From a virus, in IMG/VR virus record IMGVR_UViG_3300030419_001593, positions 1 through 38,270 of that record: a DNA stretch of 38,270 bases; one strand, 5' to 3'. A program made the translations under genes and the position numbers. The notes under the pieces are model-generated. The model was not told where the DNA came from, made no database searches, and worked only from the letters and a program-made list of their open reading frames with translations. Of this stretch, positions 6,755 through 13,738 are shown piece by piece; position 1 is the first letter of the stretch, and every line of letters begins with the position of its first letter.

Positions 6755-6914
6755 CTAATCGTTCCACCTTTGGCTTCTGAAGAATAATTTTATACTCGCT
6801 AAGATCAATATAAGACACCTTCCAACCGTTAACCTCTGACAATGCAATCACTTCATTAAGTTTAGCCTCATCAGCATATGCAACTACTTTCCATTCATAA
6901 TTATCTCTACTCAT
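6747..6914 (-). CDS. DUF4177-like mini protein (55 aa)
   Basis: An ATG at 6914 and a TAG at 6747-6749 give a 55-residue protein that overlaps both neighbours by 8 bases. The sequence reads YEWKVVAY, then an LNEVI helix, NGWKVSYI and a terminal YKIILQKPK, matching the beta-helix-beta-beta pattern of DUF4177 proteins (YEYKVV ... LN..G..GWE.V...ILKR). DUF4177 proteins are small and of unknown function. The family assignment is by pattern only, but the coding call is well supported by the overlaps. Confidence 0.65.
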   Translation of the reverse strand: MSRDNYEWKVVAYADEAKLNEVIALSEVNGWKVSYIDLSEYKIILQKPKVERLDG

Positions 6915-7179
6915 CGTAGTCCACCTCGATTACGGAGATAATCTTAAAAGATTCTTTCTCCATCTCTGTCCTGAACTCCTCTGTTAATTGCTGAATAGCG
7001 TCCCTCTCGGAAATACCATCAATCTCTACTGAGTGCATCTTATCAGTTCTAAATTGAACTGCGTAAGTCCTCAGCTTAACGAGGCATCTAGGGTTGTCAG
7101 CGTCATCCTCCTGATCGGAGAACCACTCCCACTCATCGTCCTCGTCCGTCTCCCACCAGTCACGCTTGTCAGTGTTCAT
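6907..7179 (-). CDS. Small acidic protein, unknown
   Basis: A 90-residue protein with a very acidic, Trp-rich N-terminus (WWETDEDDEWEWF) followed by a compact domain with alternating strands and a helix (about residues 32-88). The ATG is four bases into the end of the sigma-like gene, and a GAGG site precedes it. The acidic leader could mimic DNA or bind a basic partner. No family recognised. Confidence 0.7.
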   Translation of the reverse strand: MNTDKRDWWETDEDDEWEWFSDQEDDADNPRCLVKLRTYAVQFRTDKMHSVEIDGISERDAIQQLTEEFRTEMEKESFKIISVIEVDYDE

Positions 7180-7700
7180 GCCTCTATATTATCGTCGTCG
7201 AAACAATTATCAAGAATTTCCATGCAATCCTCTATAGTATCTGGATTTTTACACACTCCGTCCAGATAATCCTTTGGAACTTTTCCACACTTATTTAGTA
7301 GAGATTCCATGTACTTATTATACTCTCCGATGGTTTTATCGTCAGAAATGTTACTATCAGGATCTAGCTCTACAGATGAAGAGTTAATATTATACCTCTT
7401 CTTTAAATAATTACCCTTCTTGTTCTTGTAATTCCAAAGAACAGTCTTAGTATACTTATCAAAGAGGTTGTTACTCATCATCTCCTCAAAAGAATCCCCA
7501 GTCTTCTTATGAAACCCCCTGATAGAATCAAGAGCAGCAACACATAAATCTGCATAATTAGTTTCCAGGTCTGCTACGGCTCTGTCTCCTGATATATTTC
7601 GAGCTACAGTCCACATTAATCCTTCATACTTATCAGTGTACTGTAACCAATCATCATCATTTATTGTTATTGTGTCCTGCATTAAAATGTTCACATGCAT
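7176..7700 (-). CDS. Probable phage late sigma factor (gp55-like)
   Basis: I choose the ATG at 7700, 9 bases after a GAGGGGG site. This gives 174 residues, close to T4 gp55 (185). The segment YEGLMWTVARNISGDRA followed by a DLETNYADL helix and the LFDKYTKTVLWNYKNKKGN block matches sigma-70 region 2 in order and spacing: the core-binding helix, then the aromatic/basic -10 recognition helix. No region 4 is evident, as in gp55, which uses a short -10 type promoter without -35. This fits the window's promoter motif GCTA(T/G)(T/A)ATA, which also lacks a -35 box. The C-terminus is acidic. A sigma-like function is a good but not certain call; it could be a diverged ECF-like protein. Confidence 0.65.
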   Translation of the reverse strand: MHVNILMQDTITINDDDWLQYTDKYEGLMWTVARNISGDRAVADLETNYADLCVAALDSIRGFHKKTGDSFEEMMSNNLFDKYTKTVLWNYKNKKGNYLKKRYNINSSSVELDPDSNISDDKTIGEYNKYMESLLNKCGKVPKDYLDGVCKNPDTIEDCMEILDNCFDDDNIEA

Positions 7701-7851
7701 GATGCTTATCCCCCTCATTGGCAGGATAAGTAAGGTTAATTTTTAAACCTTGATTACCTCCACTTTGCTCATACACCTCTATGGTTGCAAGACTTCCATT
7801 GTAGGGAAACTCCTGCATTACATGAATGATTCGAGCGTCAGTTACTTTCAT
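7657..7851 (-). CDS. Small protein, unknown
   Basis: A 64-residue protein starting MKVTDARII, with a His-rich end (DKHHACEHF). It lies immediately after the secreted beta-helix gene stop region and overlaps the start of the sigma-like gene by 44 bases in another frame. The overlap is long for this phage, so one start may be later; still, its spacing and upstream position suit a real gene. No family recognised. Confidence 0.5.
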   Translation of the reverse strand: MKVTDARIIHVMQEFPYNGSLATIEVYEQSGGNQGLKINLTYPANEGDKHHACEHFNAGHNNNK

Positions 7852-7853
7852 AA

Positions 7854-9308
7854 TTATTTCTCCAAAGGCCCAGCACTGTGAGCCGTATCACTTCTAGGTT
7901 TACCATTCATTCTAAGGAAACCATTAGGACCAATGGACCCTAAGCTATCGTCGGGTTGGAACGAACTGTTTCCGAAGTTTACTGCCATTGAATTATCATC
8001 AAGAGTCCAGTCTACTGGATCATCGACTGTAAACCACAGATCTATATTATCCCTTAAGAACCCAGTTTCAAACAAATTCGGGTGATTACCACACCCTCCC
8101 CAACTGCTCACAGCAATATAAGAAGTACCACTAGGTGATGTGTCTAACCAAGATCCAGACTTCCATGCCCACACTATGTTGTTGTATTCTTTTGCAGTAG
8201 TAGATGCGCCTACAATACCCATAAAGATGTTGTTGTACAACTCCAGACCAGAGCCATCATACCCTGGAGCATGACTATGCACTTGGAGTGCTACTGAATA
8301 CCTATACCTCTGATCCGAAACGCTACCGTTACAAGTCCCAGTTTTAATCTTAGGGAATACTAGATTGTTTCTGATGACGAAATTAGATCCTAGATTATAA
8401 ATCCTCAGGGAATATGTATTGATTGTATTGTAGATTACATTATTCTCAATAAGAATATTGGAATAAGCGTCCTCTCCTCCTGCTGCATCCTTATTATAAC
8501 ACATGATTGCAGAGGAGTTACCAATCCTACCTCTACCCGTCATATGATTATTACGGATGGTGATATCATTACTCCTAATGGAAATAAGACTAGAGTGTGG
8601 ATTCTCTGGTGCGTCTGGATCATCAGGGTAGCCTACATAATCATCTCCAGAGAAATGGTTATTCTCGATCAGAGCATATGCACAACCTCCTGCATATTGT
8701 ATGCAAGTACCTGCTTTAGTTCGGAAGTAATTATTAGCTACTGTGAGACTCGTAGTGTTGCTGGTTGTAATTCCCCTATTAACTTCGTAGACCTTATTAC
8801 CTCGAATTAGGATATTAGAACAATTAAGAATCTCGAAAGCATCTCTACCCTTACCGTTCAGAGCCCACTTCTCTGCATGGATTGTACATCGCTCAATATG
8901 TACACCTAAAGCGTTCTTAAGATATACCAGATTAGAATTATTGCTGGTAACCTCAAACCCTTCAATCCTTAGTGCAGCCAAAGTAGGATTATCATAATTA
9001 AGATAAATACTCTGAGTGTACACATAATTACCAGGGACAGCTTTCAGAGTCAGTCTACCCGTCCTCTGAGAGTCTGTAGTCTCCGCAATGCTACCGTAGA
9101 AACCAGAGAAGAACCCCACCCTGCCTGTGGCTGTTAAAGCCTTGTTAACGGTCTGCCAAGGGGATTCAAGAGAACCATCGTTCTGGTCATCTCCACTGAC
9201 CGAGTTTACATAATAATCGAACTTATAGTTCTGAGTCGCTTCCCCTTTAGCAAAACTAGCTAAGACAATACTAACAAAGAAACTAACTACATACCATTTT
9301 AGAAACAT
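7854..9308 (-). CDS. Large secreted right-handed beta-helix protein
   Basis: A 484-residue protein with a signal peptide (hydrophobic VVSFFVSIVLASFA, residues 7-20). The mature start FDYYVNSVSGDDQNDGS, followed by PWQTVNKAL, is the classic opening of DUF1565/pectate-lyase-like beta-helices. Many coils with N-xx-I and GN motifs follow (IRGNKVYEVN, IENNHFSGDD, IRNNHMTGRG, IENNVIYN). The C-terminus resembles surface carbohydrate-binding proteins (FGNSSFQPDD, then IGPNG). It probably binds or cleaves an extracellular polysaccharide. It is the second secreted beta-helix in the window. AAAGGA precedes the ATG. Confidence 0.8.
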   Translation of the reverse strand: MFLKWYVVSFFVSIVLASFAKGEATQNYKFDYYVNSVSGDDQNDGSLESPWQTVNKALTATGRVGFFSGFYGSIAETTDSQRTGRLTLKAVPGNYVYTQSIYLNYDNPTLAALRIEGFEVTSNNSNLVYLKNALGVHIERCTIHAEKWALNGKGRDAFEILNCSNILIRGNKVYEVNRGITTSNTTSLTVANNYFRTKAGTCIQYAGGCAYALIENNHFSGDDYVGYPDDPDAPENPHSSLISIRSNDITIRNNHMTGRGRIGNSSAIMCYNKDAAGGEDAYSNILIENNVIYNTINTYSLRIYNLGSNFVIRNNLVFPKIKTGTCNGSVSDQRYRYSVALQVHSHAPGYDGSGLELYNNIFMGIVGASTTAKEYNNIVWAWKSGSWLDTSPSGTSYIAVSSWGGCGNHPNLFETGFLRDNIDLWFTVDDPVDWTLDDNSMAVNFGNSSFQPDDSLGSIGPNGFLRMNGKPRSDTAHSAGPLEK

Positions 9309-9318
9309 TTTTAATCCT

Positions 9319-9663
9319 TTACAGTTTTATATGAGAAAGTTGACCCTTCCCGTCCGTATAATAGACGTTCTTAATACCAACTGAGCGTATTAGTTCCATA
9401 CAACATGGGCAAGGTTTAGCTAACTGCTCATTCCTTCTATATACCCAAATGGAAGCACCTTCAAGTTTAGTGCCTTGTCTGATGCATTTACAAATTGCAG
9501 AAGACTCCGCGTGGACCGTCTTGTACTCACCACTTCCATATTTAGGGTGAGTTTTGTTTATATTATAACCATGAGCCAACACCCGATTACCTCGGGTGAT
9601 GACTGCTCCCATCTTAAACCTCTCTTGAGATTTCTCAGAGGCTTTCTTTGCGATATGGATCAC
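9319..9663 (-). CDS. Cytidine/deoxycytidylate deaminase-like protein
   Basis: A 114-residue zinc deaminase: HAE at residues 51-53 supplies the zinc ligand and the catalytic glutamate, and CPCC (85-88) supplies the two Cys ligands. It is shorter than the dCMP deaminase encoded at 10587-11033 and lacks that enzyme's N-terminal part, so its substrate could be a cytidine nucleotide or another base. The start is a GTG overlapping the upstream stop (GTGA). Two deaminases in one phage suggest separate substrates. Confidence 0.8.
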   Translation of the reverse strand: MIHIAKKASEKSQERFKMGAVITRGNRVLAHGYNINKTHPKYGSGEYKTVHAESSAICKCIRQGTKLEGASIWVYRRNEQLAKPCPCCMELIRSVGIKNVYYTDGKGQLSHIKL

Positions 9664-9998
9664 GGTTGGCTACGACGAATCCTCTCAAGGAATTCGTCAA
9701 GAGGCTCAAACACTTGAATCTTCTCACCATTTGAGAATTGTACCTCTAGGTAGCTAACTCCTCCAGTAGCTTTTTTATCCCTGGACAGTAGACCATCATG
9801 GTCGAACTTAGGAGTAATGCGAGTAATTTGAGCCGTGTTTAGGGCAGTAGATACAGCATCACTATTGTCGTGAAACATAGGGATATAATTGTCTGGGAAT
9901 TTGCCCTTAACCTCAGTCTTTGAAGTAAGGGTGGCTACACTCATAGGGAATGCGGCTAGACCCAGAATAACGATAGAATTCATAATAGGTTGCTTCAT
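9660..9998 (-). CDS. Small secreted protein, unknown
   Basis: A 112-residue protein with a probable signal peptide: MKQPIMNSIVILGLAAFPMSVA, then a soluble domain. The remainder has alternating strands (YLEVQFSN, KIQVFEP) and a basic C-terminus. A Shine-Dalgarno site (AAGGAA) precedes the ATG at 9998, and the gene lies directly after the tRNA array. No family recognised; the periplasmic location is inferred from the signal peptide. Confidence 0.65.
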   Translation of the reverse strand: MKQPIMNSIVILGLAAFPMSVATLTSKTEVKGKFPDNYIPMFHDNSDAVSTALNTAQITRITPKFDHDGLLSRDKKATGGVSYLEVQFSNGEKIQVFEPLDEFLERIRRSQP

Positions 9999-10018
9999 AA
10001 TAATTTCCTTTCTAAAGG

Positions 10019-10095
<77 letters not shown>

Positions 10096-10103
10096 ATTGT
10101 AAG

Positions 10104-10179
10104 TGGAGCCAGAATTCGGACTCGAACCGAAAACCTGTTGCTTACAAGGCAACTGCTCTGCCAATTGAGCTATTCTGGC
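10104..10179 (-). tRNA. tRNA-Thr (UGU)
   Basis: Acceptor GCCAGAA pairs with TTCTGGC; anticodon loop CTTGTAA gives UGU, decoding ACA. Discriminator T and CCA (10106-10104) are encoded. Its first base directly follows the CCA of tRNA-Asn with no spacer, so processing must separate them exactly. Confidence 0.95.
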
Positions 10180-10254
10180 TGGCTCCGCAGGTAGGACTCG
10201 AACCTACAACCTATCGGTTAACAGCCGAACGCTCTACCATTGAGCTACTGCGGA
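10180..10254 (-). tRNA. tRNA-Asn (GUU)
   Basis: Acceptor TCCGCAG pairs with CTGCGGA; anticodon loop CTGTTAA gives GUU for AAU/AAC. The discriminator is G, as in known bacterial tRNA-Asn, and CCA is encoded at 10182-10180, abutting tRNA-Thr. Confidence 0.95.
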
Positions 10255-10261
10255 TTGTAAA

Positions 10262-10338
10262 TGGTCGGAGAGATAGGATTCGAACCTACGGCCTGTGCGC
10301 CCCAAACGCACCGCGCTACCAAGCTGCGCCACTCTCCG
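10262..10338 (-). tRNA. tRNA-Pro (UGG)
   Basis: Acceptor CGGAGAG pairs with CTCTCCG (C1-G72 is typical for tRNA-Pro); anticodon loop TTTGGGG gives UGG, decoding CCA. CCA is encoded at 10264-10262. Confidence 0.95.
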
Positions 10339-10344
10339 TTGTAC

Positions 10345-10430
10345 TGGTGCCGATGGCGGGAGTCGAACCCGCATGGGCAATGCCCGACAGATTTTAAGTC
10401 TGTTGTGTATACCTATTCCACCACATCGGC
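10345..10430 (-). tRNA. tRNA-Leu (UAA)
   Basis: A class II tRNA with a long variable arm (GGGCATTGCCC region). Acceptor GCCGATG pairs with CATCGGC; anticodon loop CTTAAAA gives UAA, decoding UUA. CCA is encoded at 10347-10345. Confidence 0.95.
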
Positions 10431-10431
10431 T

Positions 10432-10507
10432 TGGTCCTCCTGGGTGGAGTCGAACCACCTACCAATGCTTTATAAGAACACTGCTCTGACCAATGAGCTA
10501 CAGGAGG
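10432..10507 (-). tRNA. tRNA-Ile (UAU)
   Basis: Acceptor CCTCCTG pairs with CAGGAGG; anticodon loop CTTATAA gives a genomically encoded UAU anticodon for AUA codons. Most bacteria and many phages instead use a CAU anticodon modified to lysidine. The anticodon stem has two G-U pairs. CCA is encoded at 10434-10432. It is the first tRNA of the array. Confidence 0.92.
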
Positions 10508-10516
10508 CAGTCAGTT

Positions 10517-10567
10517 GTGCAGGGTGTGTGTTCTGACAGCCGTTGTTGCCTCGGGCTCACCCTGCAC
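10517..10567 (-). other. Hairpin leader RNA of the tRNA array
   Basis: Bases 10517-10526 and 10558-10567 are perfect 10-bp inverted repeats enclosing a loop of 31 bases. The upstream promoter motif (10573-10581) is placed so that transcription would begin at or next to 10567, making the RNA start with this stem. It could protect the 5' end, help tRNA processing or be a small stable RNA. No known RNA family recognised. Confidence 0.4.
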
Positions 10568-10572
10568 GCCTC

Positions 10573-10581
10573 TATAATAGC
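10573..10581 (-). promoter_or_regulatory. Promoter motif GCTATTATA for the tRNA array
   Basis: Exact motif on the minus strand, followed by a GAGGC spacer and then the 10-bp hairpin at 10567-10517. The tRNA array starts about 65 bases downstream. Confidence 0.6.
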
Positions 10582-10586
10582 CCAGG

Positions 10587-11033
10587 TTAGTCGTCCTTCA
10601 AGTCCTTTGGTGGGTAATGCTGCTCTACGTCGATATCACAACTTTTTAGTAGATAAATACCAGAATCGTCTCTATACTTTGTGGCATAAATAACCTTTTT
10701 AATTCCTGCTTGAGCAATAAGCTTGCTACAATCCATACAGGGGGAGTGCGTACAGTAGAGCGTAGCCCCTTCTGAGGACATAGGGGTTTTAGCCACTTTG
10801 CTTATGCAGTTAGACTCAGCGTGTAGAACATGAGGTAAAGTATGTCCATCGGAATCCTCACAAGTATTCTCAAATCCCGCAGGTGCTCCGTTAAAACCGT
10901 ATGATAAAATATTATCGTTCTTAACTAATACGCAACCAACCTTTAATCTCTCAGCATGAGACATGTCAGAGATTCGTTGGGCTATGTCAATATATAAAGC
11001 TTCGTATCTTTTTGTTTTCTTTGATTTGAACAT
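10587..11033 (-). CDS. dCMP deaminase
   Basis: A 148-residue zinc deaminase converting dCMP to dUMP for dTTP synthesis. The HAE motif lies at residues 71-73 and PCMDC at 98-102, giving the zinc ligands His71, Cys99 and Cys102 and catalytic Glu73. The FNGAPAGF block (47-54) is characteristic of phage and bacterial dCMP deaminases. Length is normal for the family. Its ATG follows the hairpin at 11042-11065, whose 3' arm contains a GGGGAG Shine-Dalgarno-like sequence 8 bases upstream. Confidence 0.92.
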   Translation of the reverse strand: MFKSKKTKRYEALYIDIAQRISDMSHAERLKVGCVLVKNDNILSYGFNGAPAGFENTCEDSDGHTLPHVLHAESNCISKVAKTPMSSEGATLYCTHSPCMDCSKLIAQAGIKKVIYATKYRDDSGIYLLKSCDIDVEQHYPPKDLKDD

Positions 11034-11041
11034 ATGTAAAA

Positions 11042-11065
11042 CTCCCCACTATTTCTAGTGGGGAG
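11042..11065 (-). terminator. 10-bp hairpin with T-run; may also hide the SD site
   Basis: Bases 11042-11051 and 11056-11065 are perfect inverted repeats with a 4-base loop; on the minus strand the stem is followed by TTTT. This fits a rho-independent terminator after the Lys-rich mini gene (stop at 11115). The 3' arm also holds GGGGAG, 8 bases before the dCMP deaminase ATG, so it could also work as a translational lock. The loop region ACTAGAAATAG weakly resembles the promoter motif. Confidence 0.6.
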
Positions 11066-11114
11066 CGGTAGCGAAGTTCAGCAGCACGAAAGGCGTAGGG
11101 TGCCTACCTCAACA

Positions 11115-11288
11115 CTACTGATCTTTTTTAGGAGCCTTTTTAGAAGTTTTCTTTTTAGCAGTCTTCTTCTTAGGAGCCTTTTTCTTAGGAGTAGAAGCTT
11201 TTAAAGCTTCTTGCTCCTGCTTTTTAACTTCTTCTTCGGCCTGCTGTTGAGCTACCAACGCATTTCTTCTCCCTAATCGTCTTCTCAT
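11115..11288 (-). CDS. Lys/Ala-rich mini protein (57 aa), histone-tail-like
   Basis: A reading frame of 57 codons from ATG at 11288, overlapping the Hsp100-like gene's stop as ATGA, to TAG at 11115-11117; AGGAG lies just upstream. The N-terminus is MRRRLGRRNA, then a Gln/Glu helix (AQQQAEEE), then Lys-rich repeats (PKKKAPKKKTAKKK). The composition resembles histone H1 tails and small nucleic-acid condensing proteins. No catalytic motif. It probably binds nucleic acid, but the target is unknown. Confidence 0.7.
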   Translation of the reverse strand: MRRRLGRRNALVAQQQAEEEVKKQEQEALKASTPKKKAPKKKTAKKKTSKKAPKKDQ

Positions 11289-12661
11289 ACTTCTCCTCTT
11301 TCTACTATATAAGGTTTATTGTCTTTTACCTTACAAGTGTATAGATTACCAGACTTAGGCAACACGCCTTCAAGTACAGCATTGGCTACCAATATAGATA
11401 TATTGTTTTTAATAAACTTTACCATAAATCGACCTCCGTACTCATCAGAGTATCCATTTTCTATTATATAGTTGAGTAGCTCTTTAGTCTTCTTAACAGG
11501 AACACCTGCCAATTCCAACTTAGCCACTTTAGCTATCTGTTCTTTATCTAGTTGATTAAATATGATAGTCTTATCAATTCTATTAATAAACTCAGGATTA
11601 AAGTGTCTCTTAATAGACTCTTCAAAGGTTTCTTTCCTCTCCTTGAACAAATCATCCCCCTCTTTCTTGACATTGGAGAAACCTACGGGGTTTCTCTTAA
11701 TATCTCCAGTACCTTGGTTAGAGGTAAAAATAAATAAGGACTTGGAAAAATCTAGATCTTTACCATTGGCATCCGTAACTTTTCCCTCATCCATTAAGTT
11801 CAGAAGGAAATCATAGAACTTGGGGTGAGCCTTCTCAATCTCATCAAAGAGAAATACCCAACTGTTAGACTTCTCAGCCTTCTCAAACAAAAGACTCTTA
11901 TCCGTATGTCCAATGTATCCTGGGGGAGAGCCAATTAACTTTGCGTATTCATGAGCATTAGAATACTCTCCACAATTAATCTTAAAGAATCTATCTTTGT
12001 AGTAAATATCACTCAGCACTTTAGCTAATCTAGTCTTTCCATTACCTGTAGGACCAACGAAGAAAAGAGTACTAAATTCTGCCATGCCTGTTGCAGCGAG
12101 CTTGATAGAGTCTACCGTAGCTCTAACTGCCTCCGACTGTCCGATTACTAACTTATTTAACTTAGCTTCTAATTTAATTAAATCGGTAACAGTTTTAGGT
12201 AGCGTAGCCTCCACAGGGCTTGCTTTTGTTTTGGGCTTATTGTCTGGTTCAAAATCATCCTCTAAACCTAGCATAACCTTCTTTAAATACTCTGACCAAT
12301 CTTCTTTCATACGTTCACTATTAAGCTTGGAAAGCATCATATCTAAATCTAAGGTACTGTACACTGCTAATACGGAATGATAAATCTCTCTTACGTATTT
12401 ACTGAATATATCCCTCTCTGCCGTATTTCTCCCTACTCCATAAATGGAATCAATAACTTTTTGAAGCAGGGGCTCCCAACCCTCAACAACTAAGGAACAC
12501 ACATGCTGCCTATACTCAGCAATGCTTACTTTTTTAGTCGCCTGAGATAATTTTTTATATACCTCAGTAGATAGATTCATCTCCTCCTCAGGAGATAATA
12601 CCTTAATATTAAGTACCTCATCTAAAAAAGGGCAATAAATCCTATAAGGGTTACTGTTCAT
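11285..12661 (-). CDS. Hsp100/Clp-type AAA+ ATPase with a phage-specific N-domain
   Basis: A 458-residue protein from the ATG at 12661 (AGAGG just upstream). Residues 1-150 are unlike Clp proteins; 160-400 form a single AAA+ module: Walker A GPTGNGKT (203-210), aromatic pore loop GYIG (248-251), Walker B VFLFDE (269-274), sensor Asn near 315 and arginine finger in FNPEFINRID (about Arg361); the end matches the Clp D2 small domain. The AAA+ part is closest to the ClpB/ClpA D2 module, a protein-unfolding motor. The N-domain, with PFLDEVLNIKVLSPEEE, is reminiscent of T4-type baseplate or hub proteins by eye only. It may remodel phage or host proteins. No tripeptide for ClpP docking was identified. 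Confidence 0.85.
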   Translation of the reverse strand: MNSNPYRIYCPFLDEVLNIKVLSPEEEMNLSTEVYKKLSQATKKVSIAEYRQHVCSLVVEGWEPLLQKVIDSIYGVGRNTAERDIFSKYVREIYHSVLAVYSTLDLDMMLSKLNSERMKEDWSEYLKKVMLGLEDDFEPDNKPKTKASPVEATLPKTVTDLIKLEAKLNKLVIGQSEAVRATVDSIKLAATGMAEFSTLFFVGPTGNGKTRLAKVLSDIYYKDRFFKINCGEYSNAHEYAKLIGSPPGYIGHTDKSLLFEKAEKSNSWVFLFDEIEKAHPKFYDFLLNLMDEGKVTDANGKDLDFSKSLFIFTSNQGTGDIKRNPVGFSNVKKEGDDLFKERKETFEESIKRHFNPEFINRIDKTIIFNQLDKEQIAKVAKLELAGVPVKKTKELLNYIIENGYSDEYGGRFMVKFIKNNISILVANAVLEGVLPKSGNLYTCKVKDNKPYIVERGEV

Positions 12662-12996
12662 CAATCCTCTTTTCGTAGAATATCGTAAATACTATCGTCC
12701 GTGCCTGTAGCGGAGGTTGTCCGCTCTTTCTTAAGTTGAAGATCCTCATACTTAAGGAGGGCGTTAATCGCGTCTACAGTCTTACTATGCGTACTTTGAA
12801 GGATCTTAAGGAGCGCACCCATTTGAGTCTTGGCTACGTTATCAGCAGGGTTCTCTTCAGCTAACTCTTTGAAAAACCTATACGCTTCTAGCGTAAGATC
12901 TCTATCCTCTTTAGCATCGTCTACCAATTGCTTGGCTATCTTCTTAATCCTATTGCCATCAATAGGGCTAGTCTTTAATACATATTCACTAGGCAT
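12661..12996 (-). CDS. Small helical protein, unknown
   Basis: A 111-residue charged helical protein starting MPSEYVLKTS and ending YDILRKED. The start overlaps the previous gene's end by 8 bases, with GGGGG upstream, and the stop overlaps the next ATG (TGATG). The middle looks like a helical bundle (LTLEAYRFFKELAEE). Its coupling to the Hsp100-like ATPase suggests a partner or adaptor, which is inference. No family recognised. Confidence 0.7.
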   Translation of the reverse strand: MPSEYVLKTSPIDGNRIKKIAKQLVDDAKEDRDLTLEAYRFFKELAEENPADNVAKTQMGALLKILQSTHSKTVDAINALLKYEDLQLKKERTTSATGTDDSIYDILRKED

Positions 12997-13225
12997 TATT
13001 AAACCCCCATAAGTCTTTATTAATATAAATAAACATTAAGTCCTCGTAACTCTGTATACCCTCCCACACCATAGGTGAGTCAGGGTCATCATAAGGAAGC
13101 AGCTTCCTAATAGGAGGTGCGATTTTATCCTCGAACCTAAACCAATTAAGAAGATCCTCCCCTGTCCAATTTGCGGGAATACTATCAATCTGTGTTGGAT
13201 TGAATGAGACGGTCTCGCTCGTCAT
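12989..13225 (-). CDS. Small acidic protein, unknown
   Basis: I place the start at the ATG at 13225 (protein begins MTSETVSFNP), 6 bases after AGAGG; this yields 78 residues. Trp- and Pro-rich, mildly acidic, mostly mixed fold. It overlaps the upstream membrane-type gene by 41 bases. No family recognised. Confidence 0.65.
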   Translation of the reverse strand: MTSETVSFNPTQIDSIPANWTGEDLLNWFRFEDKIAPPIRKLLPYDDPDSPMVWEGIQSYEDLMFIYINKDLWGFNNA

Positions 13226-13427
13226 TATACCTCTTCTGTGCATCAGCACGTTCTTTTGCCGTCGAATTTACTCGATTATTATATACGTTATCCAGCTTAC
13301 TCTTCCAATACTTAGCCTCAAGCTCCCACGTTGGGTTCTTGCCGATAAGTGCCGTAAACACATTCAATACACCTGAGATCACCTCCAACCCTGCGAACAC
13401 GATCTTTTGAAAGTAAGTAAGCCGCAT
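13185..13427 (-). CDS. Small membrane-anchored protein with a charged tail
   Basis: The ATG at 13427 forms a TAATG overlap with the upstream stop and yields 80 residues (MRLTYFQKIV). A hydrophobic stretch near residues 9-28 (IVFAGLEVISGVLNVFTALIG) could cross the membrane once. The remainder is a highly charged helix (STAKERADAQKRYNDERDR). The layout resembles small inner-membrane phage proteins; holin-like function cannot be shown. Confidence 0.6.
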   Translation of the reverse strand: MRLTYFQKIVFAGLEVISGVLNVFTALIGKNPTWELEAKYWKSKLDNVYNNRVNSTAKERADAQKRYNDERDRLIQSNTD

Positions 13428-13738
13428 TACCAATAATCCTCATCAAGTTCTGGAAACTCAAAACCCTCTTTAGACAGTGCCTCCACAATCTTACCGTCCT
13501 CTGGGAATTGAAAAGCTACGGTATCTACCTCATCTAGCCAAACCAGACTAGCGGAGTCTCCGTACTGCTCCTCTAAATCGCTTATCATATTATAAATAAC
13601 AAACTTGTCAAGGTACTCTTTCATCTCTCCAGAGGTAAAAGTCTTATCCTTTTTTATAATATTTTTGAGAAATTTGAACTGGTAATGAAATATGTACTTA
13701 CCGCTGTCCACATAAATCTTGCGATATGAGCTACCCAT
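13427..13738 (-). CDS. Small protein, unknown
   Basis: The best start is the ATG at 13738 (MGSSYRKIYV): a GGGAGG site lies 7 bases upstream, whereas the earlier in-frame ATG at 13810 lies inside the neighbouring gene. This gives 103 residues, mixed alpha/beta, acidic at the C-terminus (ELDEDYW). The leader contains a 5-bp stem (13748-13752 with 13762-13766) that partly covers the SD site. No family recognised. Confidence 0.65.
   Translation of the reverse strand: MGSSYRKIYVDSGKYIFHYQFKFLKNIIKKDKTFTSGEMKEYLDKFVIYNMISDLEEQYGDSASLVWLDEVDTVAFQFPEDGKIVEALSKEGFEFPELDEDYW

Noticed and set aside
9355-9365. CTATTATAC in the second deaminase gene
   Set aside because: It lies in coding sequence and has no following start codon, so it does not meet the motif-plus-spacing rule.
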